Assembly (NCBI GenBank): GCA_030015575.1
Contig: JASDDO010000006.1
Span: forward strand, 318,480,361 to 318,544,360
DNA from: Agapanthus africanus
Lineage: Eukaryota > Streptophyta > Magnoliopsida > Asparagales > Amaryllidaceae
Length of the DNA: 64,000 nt
Direction: 5' to 3'
The notes under the pieces were generated by a model. That model saw only the letters and a program-made list of their open reading frames with translations, was not told the DNA's origin and ran no database searches. Positions within the stretch are counted from its first letter, which is position 1, and the number at the start of each line of letters is the position of its first letter. This document shows, in pieces, positions 12,080-23,165 of this stretch. A program made the position numbers and the translations under genes.

Positions 12080-12400
12080 GGGCAAATGATGAGTTGCTCC
12101 TGGCATTATTCCAGTACAGCAATGCAGATGCCGACCCAAAAACCAATTCCCAAATCCTCCCGGGGAAAATGATGAGTTGCTCCTGGCATTATTCTAGTAC
12201 AACAATGCAGATGCCGGCCCAAAAACCAATTCCCAAATCCTCCCGGGGCAAATGATGAGTTGCTCCTGGCATTATTCCAGTGCAGCAATGCAGATGTCGA
12301 CCAAAACCAAAATCCACAAATCCTCTCATGGCAAATGAGGATTCGCTTCTGGTACCATATTCCAGTGTAGCGATACTGATGTCAACCCAAATCAAATCAA
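12080..12400 (+). repeat. Tandem array, about 83 bp units, in TRG-1
   Basis: Four units with GATGAGTTGCTCCTGGCATT and AGCAATGCAGATGCC starting near 12085, 12168, 12251 and 12335; the last is diverged. They are distant relatives of the units at 11270-11655. TRG-2 keeps only two such units (34553, 34637). Confidence 0.85.
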
Positions 12401-12536
12401 ATCAACAATCTCTGTGTCGGAATCATGCTTCGTCTCAGAGTGTACCCCGTGTCGAAATCATGCTTTGCTTCGGTGTATTTGCCTTTCCTGTCAGAATTAT
12501 ACTTCGACTCGGAATCAACCAGCGACACTTCGTGCC

Positions 12537-13640
12537 GTCGACTGTCCATGTCGTAAAAAGGGCAGTGCCGGCTTCCCACAAAGCGGGAACCAAATCACTC
12601 CATGCTGGGGAAACGTCTACCACGGACACTCCGTCTCGGAGACGCGTCAAGCGTCGACCGTCCATGTAGTAAAAAGGGCAGTGCCGACTTCCCACAAAGC
12701 GGGAACCAAATCACTCCGTGTTGGGAAAATGTCTACCACAGACACTCCATCTTGGAGACGCGTCAAGCGTCGACCGTCCATGTCGTAAAAAGGGCAGTGC
12801 CGGCTTCCCACAAAGCGGGAACCAAATCACTTCGTGCCGGGGAAACGTGTACCACGGACACTCCGTCTCGGAGAAGCGTCAAGAGTCGACCGTCCATGTC
12901 GTAAAAGGGCAGTGCCGGCTTCCTACAAAGCGGGAACAAAATCACTCCGTGCCGGGAAAACGTCTACCACGGACACTTCGTCTCTGAGACGCGTCAAGCG
13001 TCGACCGTCCATGTCATAAAAAGGGCAGTGCCGGCTTCCCACAATGCGGGAACCAAATCACTCAGTGCCGGGAAAACGTCTACCATGGACACTCCATTTC
13101 AGAGATGTGTCAAGCGTCGACCGTCCATGTCGTAAAAAGGGCATTGCCAGCTTCTCACAAAGTGGGAACCAAATCACTCTGTGTCGAAGAAACGTCCACC
13201 ACGGACACTCCGTCTCAGAGACGTGTCAAGCGTCGACCGTCCATATTGTAAAAAGGGCAGTGCCAGCTTCTCACAAAACGGGAACCAAATCACTTCGTGC
13301 CGGGGAAACGTCTACCACGGACACTCCGTCTCGGAGACGCGTCAAGCGTCGACTGTCCATGTCGTAAAAAGGGCAGTGCCGGCTTCCCACAAAGCGGGAA
13401 CCAAATCACTCCGTGCCGGGGAAACGTCCACCACGGACACTCCGTCTCAGAGACGCGTCAAGCGTCGACCGTCCATGCCGTATAAAGGGCAGTGCCAGCT
13501 TTCCACAAAGCGGGAACCGAATCACTCCGTGCCGGGGAAAAGTCTACCACGGACACTCCATCTCGGAGAAGCGTCAAGCGTCGACCGTCCATGTCATAAA
13601 AATAACAGTACCAGCTTCCCACAAAGCGGGAATTAAATCA
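12537..13640 (+). repeat. 116-bp satellite-like array in TRG-1
   Basis: Ten units, the last partial, start with GTCGACCGTCCATGTCG or a close variant at 12537, 12653, 12769, 12885, 13000, 13116, 13232, 13348, 13464 and 13580. The period is 115-116 bp and identity between units is high. It ends shortly before the purine-rich tract and 3' LTR. TRG-2 has no counterpart. Long ORFs in several frames are a by-product of a stop-free repeat. Confidence 0.95.
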
Positions 13641-13726
13641 AGTCGCCTCCATGTGAAAGAAAATCGATGCGAAAGAAAATACATCAATTTCATGCACACG
13701 ACTCAAATGTGTGGTGTGCATTTATT

Positions 13727-13739
13727 GATGGGGGCACTT
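13727..13739 (+). other. Polypurine tract of TRG-1
   Basis: GATGGGGGCACTT immediately precedes the 3' LTR. The same motif precedes the TRG-2 3' LTR (36320-36333). It would prime plus-strand DNA synthesis. Confidence 0.65.
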
Positions 13740-15113
13740 TGTTGGGGTCAAAAATTGCACCCCGGTTGACCAAGTCAAAATCAAAGTCAACCCCAAGTAA
13801 GCGGGCCCAAGCCCAGATCAAGTGGGCCCATGCCCAAGTTGAGCCCCACGGCTGGCCTCGCCTTATTCCAAAATAAAATCATGTAATAAATAATTTCGAT
13901 GTAATTTTTATGCATGAACGTAAGAGAAATGGGCATAAAACCAAATTTTTGTAAAGCCCATAGCTTATGTGTAAAAGAAATGAGCACATGAGACATGGGA
14001 TGGGCAAAATGCCATTTTGTAAAGCCCAAGGGGCTATATGTAAATTTGTAAGCCTATATAAGGCAACATGATAATGAAATAAAAAAGGACTTTTTCATTC
14101 TCTCAAACTCTAGGGTTTTTGTGCTTCCTCCTCCTTCCTCAAGATTCTAAGCCTTCTCTTATTTTCAATTAAATCAAGAGTTTTACTCTTTCTTTTCCAA
14201 AAAGAAATAGTTTTCCACCACAAAACCCTTGAAGGGGAACGCGGATCTTCTACCAGATCTAAAAAAATGAGAGATTTTTTTAAATCTCACCCCCTTTCTC
14301 CAAGATCCGGCCAACCGAAAGGAAGAAGAAGGAGACCTATCTCCAAAAACCCTACTTTAGGGAAGATCCAAGGCTCAAGGGAGAAGAAAGGAGTCCCCTT
14401 TCATCAGCTCCGAAAATATCTTAGGAGTTTAACTCCTCAAAAAAAAATATATTTATAAAATAATAAATCTTTATTTTTGGGAGTACAACTCTCGGTGCAG
14501 GGGCTAAGCCCACTTATCCTCTCTGTCAGGAGTTCAACTCCATAAGTCAAATCGGGAGCACAGCTCCCAGTGTAGGGATAAAGACCCTTTTCCTGCTGAC
14601 GCCCAGTGCCCGCGTGCCAAGCACATAGGGCGCTGCCCACGCGTCCTTTGGACGCTTTTTCCCCTCTTTACTTATATGTATATATGTGTGTATACACACA
14701 CACATACACACACACACACACACACCACTCCACAACACTGTCCCCATTAAGAAAAATTTCTAACGGGGAGTTGCCCCGCATCCCGCAAGGGGGGTGCTAG
14801 CCTCCTTGACCCCAGCCCGCTATCCGGGTAGCGGGACCCCCGTAAAAACTCTGCGGGGCCCCTGATATATCCAAAACCCCTTCAAAACACAATACTGCAC
14901 ATTGAGTTCGCATGACCTGTTTGACCCGTCAATCGGAGTTTCTCTCGCTCTAAAGGCGAGGGGTAATTAACGGCAGCTTATTTTACGGCTGCTGAAGATT
15001 CGGATCCCCACAATTAATAAACCCCAGCCTACCCTAGGCAGGGGGGATCTGTAATGCGCCTGACAAGCGCGCGCGTATTCCCATCTCAATGGGGTGACGA
15101 AAAACACCCTACA
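13740..15113 (+). repeat. 3' LTR of TRG-1
   Basis: 1374 bp from TGTTGGGGTCAAAAATTG to ACACCCTACA, matching 7266-8650 with scattered substitutions. The G-boxes are lost here (GCACATAG in place of GCACGTGG), and the microsatellite (14680-14727) is longer than in the 5' LTR. Confidence 0.93.
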
Positions 15114-15954
15114 GTCTTCCCGCAACCGAACTAACACCACTTACCTCTCCTTGGCCGTTTGCGCAATGGGGGATGGATATGGTAGGTCAACTCCTTACCG
15201 GCACAGGCGGACACCGATACATCCTTGTCGCTATGGACTACTTCACACAATGCATAGAGGCCGTACCCATCAGAAAATTGGACGCCACCTCTACGATAAA
15301 GTTCCTGCAGAATAATATAATTTCTTCGGAATCCCGAGGTGTATAGTTACCGACCATGGGACCAACTTCGAAAATGATAAAGTCAAAGAGTTTTGCAGCG
15401 ACTACCACATACTGATGAAGTTTGCCACGATTGCCTATCCTCAATGCAACGGGCAGGACGAGGTAGCGAACCGAGGCGTCATCCGCGGTCTCAGAGCCCG
15501 TTTGGAAAGAAGGCAAGGCGGCTGGGTCGAGGAACTGCCGTGGGTGCTGTGGGCATTGCGAACATCAAAGAAGACACCCACGAGAGAAACCCCATTCAGC
15601 CTCTGCTACGGTACCGAGGCAATGATCCACATGGAGATATGACTGCCCAGTTACAAGGTAGAACATTTTGACGATGAAGCCAACACCTCGGCGCTCCGAA
15701 GCAACTTGGACATCTTGTTACAAAAACGGGATCGAGCGCAAATCAGAGCAGCCATCTACCAGCAGCAAACCGCACGCTACTATAACGCCCGAGTTAATTA
15801 TCGGGCCTTCAAGAGGGGAGACCTGGTCTTACGAAGAAACGAGTTCGTGGATCAAGAGAGACTGCACAAATTCTCCCCAAAATGGGACGGACCATTCTTT
15901 GTAACAGAAGTATTGCCTAGTGGAGCATACCGCCTGTAAGATGCCAGGGGGCAT
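15114..15954 (+). pseudogene. Tat-1 pol fragment: integrase
   Basis: Resumes after the second GTCTT copy. Recognisable in broken frames are PWPFAQWGMDMVG (first catalytic Asp), ILVAMDYFTQCIEA, a TDHGTNF second Asp near 15345, and the catalytic Glu in CNGQDEVANR near 15450. The C-terminal part follows (15706-15939, ending in KWDGPFFVTEVLPSGAYRL). Frameshifts occur near 15320 and 15650. It is cut at 15954 by copia-2; the last codons resume at 44104. Confidence 0.88.
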
Positions 15955-18136
15955 TGTTAGTTATATGTATGCCCTATAGGCCATTATTGTACATGATTGT
16001 ATATTATAATAGATGCTTGGACATATATACAGAGGACTTTCTTGCTCGACATGATAGTATACTATCCGGTTGCTCTTTATCTTAACATGTATACTTGTAT
16101 TATTATACTGTCTCTTTGATACATGTTGATAAAACCCTTAGGATGTTAGCTTGACTACCAGGACTATGATGCAGATTATACTAGTGGGGCTTGGGTAGTC
16201 CATCAGCACATCCTTTAATTGTTCCTAGTCGAGGGAGTATCGAGACAGGGCATCGATATTCCAGAGTAGAATAGTGTGTACGTTTCTTGACCCTGTATGG
16301 GGCAATGGATGATCCCACATCCATTGGTGTTTGACATCCAAGATTGTACACAGGTGCTCATTGGAGAATAGGTACACTGAACAGGACTTGCCGAGAACTC
16401 CTAGATGGTATTATACCTATCGTCAGATAGCAGTTCTCTGGTGACACTGGTACAGGTTAGTCTGTAGACCCGAGATCATCATAGAGTCTTGTATGGTTCC
16501 CACTGTGCTTTGATTTCCTCCCTACCACGGCTCAAAGGAGTCGTGCAAACAGGTAGATTTTGGGTACAGTCCCGAGTCACATGGAGGCAATTAGCGATAA
16601 GAGGGGTTTCGTCTCTCCCGGTATTGGGAGTTGATGTTGCGCTATACTTGATTGGCTATAACATTAAGTCCCTAACCAGGGCTGATGATGAGATTTACTG
16701 GTAAGTGTTATCAGTAGTTTCTCGACCCATTATGAGCCTCACATTGGCATGACTTATCAAGTTATTGGGGTCTGACATTTACCACCCCCAGACTCGATAT
16801 GCGACATATCAGACGAAGAGACCGGACTGTATGGTAGTGTTACTTAAAGGCTTTGGGGAAGTTTGTACAAGCTTACTTTTTGATTTTCTGATCGCTTAAT
16901 ACCTAGGTCGCCGTTATGTTCAGCTAGTACAGCTGACGGCTTGTGGGTGACTGATATGATCATCACCTACTGCTAGCGTATTGACGAGTCTTTAGAGTCC
17001 TACACAGAGGTTTCCTAGCTCAAGCAAAATGAAGTAGGGCACATATGTGATATGTGCGGGGCCGAGATTAATACGTGTATGTGATACATTAGTCTAATCT
17101 CGCGATATAGGTTATATGTGATTTAACCGGATTGTTGAATCAAGTGTTGATTCAATAATTTGTTATATGTATATTTGATATACATATAAATAATATTAGT
17201 CGGTTATATGTGATATAGCCGGATTATTAAATCAAGTGTTGATTTAATAATTTAATATATAATTATATATTTGATATATTAATATATATTAACTAATATT
17301 AGCTCACTTAAGAATTTCTTTTCTACAAATACATATAAATATATATGAGATATATATTAATGTATTTACTATTGTGTCATGCTAGATGATACATTGGACA
17401 TGGGTGTATGAGAGTCACACCAAACTAAAGATAATTTGGGTGATTAATTATTAAGGGAAAAATCAAAATTAGGTGGAAATTAGCATGGCTAAAGATGCTT
17501 GTGGAAGTATGGAAAAGCCTTGACTTAGTCCACTAATTTTGTTTTACTCTAGATATTTATTAACCCAACCATTATGTTTAGCTATGGTTAAGTCTCTACA
17601 AATATCATTTGAGATATTTTTTCACTATGGTTCATCACTTGATCATCTTCTTCATCTCTTTCTTTGCTTTCTAACTTCGAGTAAGGTGAGAAAAGAAAAA
17701 GAGAAAAATAATTCTAAAGTGAGCAAAATTCCTACTTCATCAATTTATACCAAACCAGCAATTTAGTATAGATTGTTTACTTCACTAATTCCTCAATTAA
17801 TGAAGAGATAACTTGAGTTAGAGATTCCTCAAGGTAGATCATCTTCGGCTTCGAAAATCCTTAAGAAAGCTTGTTCTTTTTACCAAGTGGAGCCTACGAA
17901 GAGTTCGAGGGACCATTACTTGGAGCTAAGGGACTACTACATGGAGCTTTAGAAGTGAAGGACTGGTCTACAAAGATTTTATTCTTTATTCACTTAGTGT
18001 AAAGTTTGTTTACATGCAATGAAACCCTAATTCTCTAGTTCGATTCTAGGATAGCATGCAAGAGCACACTAGATTTTTTAAACTTGTATACTTGATGCTT
18101 CTAAAAACCTAGTAGTGGTGCTAAAGCATACTTTCA
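15955..18136 (+). repeat. 5' LTR of copia-2
   Basis: 2182 bp from TGTTAGTTATATGTATGCCC to GCATACTTTCA. It aligns end to end with 41923-44098 and more loosely with the copia-3 LTR at 61005. An AT-rich section (17140-17360) contains paired direct repeats around GAATCAAGTGTTGATTCAA. Confidence 0.93.
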
Positions 18137-18149
18137 TGGTATCAGAGCC
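18137..18149 (+). other. Primer-binding site of copia-2
   Basis: TGGTATCAGAGCC follows the LTR with no gap and fits the 3' end of initiator methionine tRNA. Confidence 0.92.
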
Positions 18150-18335
18150 AAGTTAGAGTATTAGGAGTGGCCTAGACGACGTTAAAGAGTTCGATCGAGT
18201 TTCAAGAACTGACTTTTTACTAGTTAGAAATTTTTTCAAAGTTGGATTTTTCCAGATTAAAAATATTCAGAAAATCGTGCAGGTTAAATTATGGAGCCCT
18301 AAGAAATTCGAGTTCCCAAATCCATCAATGTGCTA

Positions 18336-18374
18336 CGGAACCATGGCCCAAACCATTGTTTGGCCATGGTTCCG
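18336..18374 (+). other. Leader hairpin of copia-2
   Basis: Arms CGGAACCATGGCC (18336-18348) and GGCCATGGTTCCG (18362-18374) pair perfectly. AAAC/GTTT can extend the stem after one unpaired base on each side. It lies 187 bases after the PBS, the same distance as in copia-3. Copia-A has CCGCGG where this copy has CCATGG, changed on both arms. Confidence 0.75.
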
Positions 18375-19650
18375 CCGCAATATTGTAGATTTGTAGGGTG
18401 AATTTTCTTCTGCTGCTCTATTTTCTTATTCTTAGTTTTCTGGGTATTTTTAAGTGAGGCTCAAGTTGTTGAGGTCTCTGGGTTTTATGGGTGTTTGATG
18501 AATCGATCGAAATATTTGACATCATTTAGATATCTGTGATACAATATATAGAATCCACAATGATTAGTTTTGTGAAAACTGGTTAGTATTTTGTAAATCA
18601 AGCAATTTAGTCTCATTTGATCGGTTGCCACGGGGTTTTGATTCGGATTAAAACTCCGTCGCAATCTCGTATAGTACGCGAATACTCGCCGAGTAACACT
18701 ACTAGATATCCACGCCCTATAGCCCCTACCAAGTGACTGTAGGAGAACCCCGTTACCAAAAGCATCCGTTTGGGTGCTCACAACCGCGGTGTTCTGTCTA
18801 AGTGCACTTCGTCAACGGCATCGGGGGTGCGGCTATCTACTAATGTTTCCGACGAGCATTCGATTATTTGTTAGGAATCCTATTGAATTGCCCAACTGGT
18901 TATTGAAAAGCATTTTCAATTTGAGACTAAAATGCCAGGTTTATAGTGTTAGGCATGAAATCCGGAGTATGAGATATTCCGGATTTATGATGTCTATGGT
19001 GGTTGCGGATTCTAATTATTGTAGTTTTCATTTCTTCTTTGCGACCGTAAGTGTAATATGTGGTGTATCGCCGGTTTTGTTGCTATACGTCAACGACAAT
19101 TATGATACGCATATTTACTTACGTTGATGATATGTGATGTTATGTGTTGCTGTGATATGTTATATTGGATCGTCGTGTTTGAATAGCCGGGGTTTTTTGC
19201 GTGAGATGCGAGTTTTTCATTTTCATTCATGTAAAAATTTGTATGTAATTTTTTTTTATTGGGACACTTCCGGGTTGAGGATGATGTCACCATTGATGTA
19301 TATTATTTACTTTTCCGCATCAGGATAGACCCAAGGTGGGGAGCATAAGTAACCGGGTTCTAGAGTCCAGTGGGAGACCATCTCGAGGAGTCGAAACCGG
19401 GTCTCCTAATTTTAGAATTGGCAGGGTTGCTTGCCGCTCTCACAGGGGTATAGGAATGTGGGTTTGGCTATTCATCATGACCGTAGAATTCATGTTTTTT
19501 ACTGGCTTAATTTAAAACACGGACCTCCTAATATATCATATATTTCATATGTTGACTTCTGCTGCAATGTTCTGTGATGAGATCATATAATTGCATGAGA
19601 GGAATGTTTTATTATATATATGATATATAATAAACGCTGCTTATGTTTTG

Positions 19651-19733
19651 CATCCGCGCTAGCGCTGCCCCCGCTCTACCGTTAGGTAAGTAACCTAACG
19701 GTGCATGACGGGACCCTGTGGTGAATGCGGATG
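19651..19733 (+). other. Branched stem-loop domain in copia-2 leader
   Basis: Outer stem CATCCGC/GCGGATG (19651-19657 with 19727-19733). Inside is a perfect 9-bp hairpin, CCGTTAGGT/ACCTAACGG (19679-19687 with 19693-19701), with loop AAGTA. Copia-A has the same outer stem and a shorter inner stem, with sequence change between them. Confidence 0.6.
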
Positions 19734-20154
19734 GCATAAGCGTATGTTCTATTTTCGTTTTTTCTGTGATGTTTAGGAAACATAAATAATAGGATTTCAT
19801 TAATGAAATTAATGAAAGGAATGAAACCTAAAGATGTTGTAGAATCAAATTTTCAAAAGGGTAGCTCTAGTTCTTGCTTTGCATAGCGGTATTTTTTATG
19901 AATATCCAGCACCTCATTCGATGAGGAAAGAGCCGAGATCCCTTCCCCGGGAATGACCTCTTTAGCAAAAGCTAGTAAATGCTACAACCCATTCAGTTTG
20001 TTTTGAAAACTATTCGATTTAAGAAAACGGAGTTTAAACCACTTCTTTTCAAATCACTCGATTCTACAACGATATCAAGTTCATTACGCAAAAGGTTTTC
20101 TTAAAAACCTGTCGCAGCCCTCCGTCATTTCAGATAAGTGCTATTTAGTATTCA

Positions 20155-20365
20155 TGCTATATTTGTTGACCATAGCCAAGGCGTAGTGTGCGGTAGCTAA
20201 TTATTGCTTATCTGCAACCATATGATGCGATTGGATTAGGGTAGTCGTACGGCTTTGTTGACCATAGCCAAAGGTCGTACGGGTGGGTTTAATTCAATCA
20301 GGAAATGACGGATTGAACTTGGCTAGCGCTTATGATTTGTTGACCATTGCCAAGGTCATAAGTTG
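20155..20365 (+). other. Triple stem-loop array in copia-2 leader
   Basis: The core TGTTGACCATAGCCAAGG recurs near 20166, 20257 and 20338, about 80-90 bp apart. Each core is framed by pairing arms: CGTAC/GTACG in the second unit and CTTATGA (20329-20335) with TCATAAG (20356-20362) in the third. Copia-A has the same three-unit order with core TTGGCCTACGTCAA. Confidence 0.6.
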
Positions 20366-20800
20366 CTAGGGGAAAAACATTATTGAGAATTTCAAGCGTT
20401 GAAATTCCTAATGAGATTGCATACTTTCTATGAGATAGTTGGATCCCGATACCTACTGCGAGTAAGAGTTACTCCTGGGAGAGTTTTCCACTTTACAATT
20501 AGCTGATCAAGTAGGTTCTAAGAAAGGTGTTAACGGAGTTATGCCCCTGCGGAAATGAGGTTATTTAATTAGTTTCATGCGAAAGCACGGGAAGACTCCC
20601 TCGGAATACCAATACCTGCCTGGCTGAACGATTGGCGAACTTGTAGGGTATAATTAATCCCGGCTAGTCTTACCTCTTTGGGTTTGAAGGAAGATTTGAT
20701 AAAAACAGTGGGAGCCATCCTGATTAGATAAAATAATAACCAATCTAATTTTGTAAGAGCATACACTAAAGTGTTTTCTTCTCTCTCTCCAGGTAGCGAC

Positions 20801-21639
20801 CATGACACACCTTAATCAAGATAATAATATTGATGTATTGACCGAATTCGCTTGTTATATTGAGCCGGAGAACGTTGGTTCCGCTCTACCTTATAACTGT
20901 TATAAGTCTGAGTAGGAAGTAGGGGAATATCAGGATTCCCATGCAATCTGAACGAGGAATGAGCATATTGATGCATTTTCTTCGGGTGTGTTCGTTACCG
21001 AGAGTTGTTTCTCAGTTTGTTCTACGTCATGGGTATTAAATACCGGATCAGGATCCTACATTTGTAATATGTTACATGGGCTAAAGAAAGGTAGACAACT
21101 GGGAATAGGTGACCATTCTCTTAGAGTAGGGAATGGTGCAATGGTTGCAGTCAAAGCAGTTGGAGAATATCACCTTGTATTACCCAGTGGTAATACATTG
21201 ATTCTAAACGACTGTTATTACGTACCAGAATTGATGTGCAATATTATACCAGTATCTAAATTACGTAAAGATGGATATAATTTTGTGCTGGAGGATAATG
21301 TTATGAACATTTTCCTAAATCAAGTGTTGATTAGTTTGGGCACGATAAGTAACGGTATATACGTTCTGAATCAAAATACAGTTCTTAACATATAGAACAC
21401 ACATAAGAGAAAAAGTTCAGAAATGAACGAAGCCTTCTTATGATATTGTAGACTAGGTCATATCAATGCGACACGACTAGCTAAGTTACATAAGGATAGA
21501 TATTTGAATCCGTTTGAATTTACATCCTATGAAACTTGCCAGTCATGTCTCAAAGGAAAAATGACCAAAACTCCATTTACTGGACACGGAGAAAGAGCTA
21601 CTGAACTCTTGGGACTGAAACATAGTGATGTATGCGGTC
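20801..21639 (+). pseudogene. copia-2 polyprotein start: short N-terminus, protease, start of integrase
   Basis: The ATG at 20801 shares its context with copia-A. After about 37 codons a stop occurs, and only about 60 codons separate the ATG from the protease. Gag is therefore missing or reduced to a remnant. The protease (about 20985-21395) has its active site as LNTGSG instead of DTG or DSG: the catalytic Asp codon is AAT at 21039-21041. The integrase zinc region follows (21440-21600, with LGHINATRL and CQSCLKGKMTK). It is cut at 21639 by the Athila-like element; one copy of the target duplication belongs to the gene. Confidence 0.85.
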
Positions 21640-23158
21640 TGTTCAGTCGAAAATATCGCACATTTGATATAACATTTTCCTTACTTTTCTTAAATATTTA
21701 AAGATTTTTATTATAAATATAAAACATATGAGGGTTTATCAGTAAAATATCTATTGTCATATGTTTATATATTATAATTAACATTATGAAGGAAAATATA
21801 TGCATATAATATTTATATAATATTTTAGTAATTTAAATATGCATATTATATCAAATATCCCTAATCAATATTCTTAAAATATACTATCATATAAAATAAT
21901 TAGGATAATATCTCAAAAACACCAAATATTACTAACACTTTGATTTGAGATATTGTGTAGATATTACCTCAGGTTTGGAATCAAGAACATCCGGGTTAAT
22001 TCAAGATGTCGGAATTGAATCTGCCAAAATATTGAAGCAAATCACGAGATCTAGCAACGGCAGAGACCCAGAGCATTATTTTCAGAATCTAGACATCTAG
22101 GGGATCTCCAAATATCAACACAAAATACAAGAAAAAAATCCAAAACCCTAACTCCACCAAACCACAGCGGAAGGCGGCCAAATAGAGGTAAACGCGGCGG
22201 ATCCGCGGCGCTTTGGTGGCCGTACGATGTGAGATTTCAGGATCATGATCTTAACAGTATATCTTAACCTATGGAATCTAGGGTTTCTGGTTTTGGTACT
22301 ATATAAAGGACTGAGAGCCCCCACTTAGAAAATTATCAAACCGAAGAGATCACGAAGTCCAAGTCGACTCACGCATCCAGGTTGATCAATCAGCTGTTCA
22401 TCTACCTCCTTCAAGATAGATCGAGAAGCAAACTGGGGTTTTGTATTCCACTTTCTAAAGGAACAAAAAGTGTAATTGATCAAGTTGATTAATAAAGTTA
22501 GTTTTTTTTATTCTTATTACATTTATTTTCTATATTTACATTATGATCTCTATCCGTTCTTCTTCTATCTCGATCATGCGCGAGTAATTTTCCGCTTGTT
22601 AGGGTTCATAGGATTAAGGTAGAATAATGGATGAGAAAATATTTTAATTTCTTTTAAGTCTTATGAAGTTTATAAAGTTTAGCAAAAGAATCGTTAACAT
22701 TCTAATCGGGCGCGCTATCAATTTATTGATAGTCTTGACCGCAATTTGAGATCATATTAACAATTGTTTTATTAAAGGCTAGACATGAATAGAGATCAAT
22801 GAAGGGACAAGGGTCAATAGTGGGGAAATCCTAGTTTCTTCCAAGAACCCTAATTCTCATTCATCTCTATCCATCTAGTTTTAAATCTATCAAAACATAA
22901 AAGGAGTCATCTTTTTTAGTCATCCATGACTACTAAATCCTAACGAATCCTATAAGCCTTCTTCTTATATATTCTACATCCGTGTTTAATATAGGTTTAG
23001 GATCTACAACTATTCTCCTTATTCTTTTATTCTAATCAACTCGTCTAAAGCAAGATTGAAAGTTTCATGCATCCCTGCGGACGACCCGTACTTATCTCGG
23101 CTAGCTACACGCGACACCGTTATTGATTGCGGTTACTACACACTCTTTCACAAGATCA
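21640..23158 (+). repeat. Extra inverted LTR of the Athila-like element
   Basis: Runs from TGTTCAGTCGAAAATATCGC to about AAGATCA. It has a TATA box (CTATATAAAG, 22299-22308) and a GC-rich motif at 22163-22222. It has the opposite orientation to the two LTRs that frame the internal region. It could be a solo LTR of a sister copy or an aberrant end of the same cDNA. Confidence 0.85.
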
Positions 23159-23165
23159 GTACGGG

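Larger units (their letters stand above)
7266..15113 (+). mobile_element. Gag-only non-autonomous gypsy element TRG-1
   Basis: LTRs at 7266-8650 and 13740-15113 are flanked by the exact 5-bp duplication GTCTT (7261-7265, 15114-15118). Between them are a PBS, a gag-like pseudogene, about 2.6 kb of tandem arrays and a purine-rich tract. No protease, RT, RNase H or integrase motif is present, so mobility must have depended on enzymes from a related element. The organisation fits non-autonomous elements described in plants as terminal-repeat elements with a gag domain (TR-GAG). TRG-2 is a second copy. Confidence 0.9.
18150..20800 (+). other. Long untranslated leader of copia-2
   Basis: About 2.65 kb between PBS and ATG without a convincing coding frame. 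The homologous sequence of copia-A (972-3250) is collinear in reverse complement, so length and content are ancestral. It contains three structured elements listed separately. It ends in a pyrimidine run and CTCTCCAG just before the ATG, which resembles a 3' splice site. Confidence 0.7.

Noticed and set aside
12537-13640. Regular repeats as a possible CRISPR array
   Set aside because: Units are 116 bp of continuous similar sequence without variable spacers, inside a plant retroelement.
12280-13769. Overlapping ORFs of 60-151 codons
   Set aside because: Same cause: the 116-bp array reads open in all phases. Starts and stops recur at the repeat period.
7266-15113. TRG-1 as a complete autonomous Tat element
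   Set aside because: No protease, RT, RNase H or integrase motif exists between its LTRs in any frame; the pol motifs nearby belong to Tat-1 outside the GTCTT duplications.
18485-19328. ORFs of 60-117 codons in the copia-2 leader
   Set aside because: Not kept in the homologous leader of copia-A, and the sequence is dominated by stem-loops.
19650-19741. tRNA gene
   Set aside because: The outer stem and one inner hairpin suggest a cloverleaf, but there is no T-loop motif, no A- and B-box spacing and the length does not fit.
21640-23158. Inverted LTR as part of an ordinary forward Athila element
   Set aside because: There is no forward internal region: the LTR is followed at once by its own inverse, and the PPT and PBS present belong to the antisense element.
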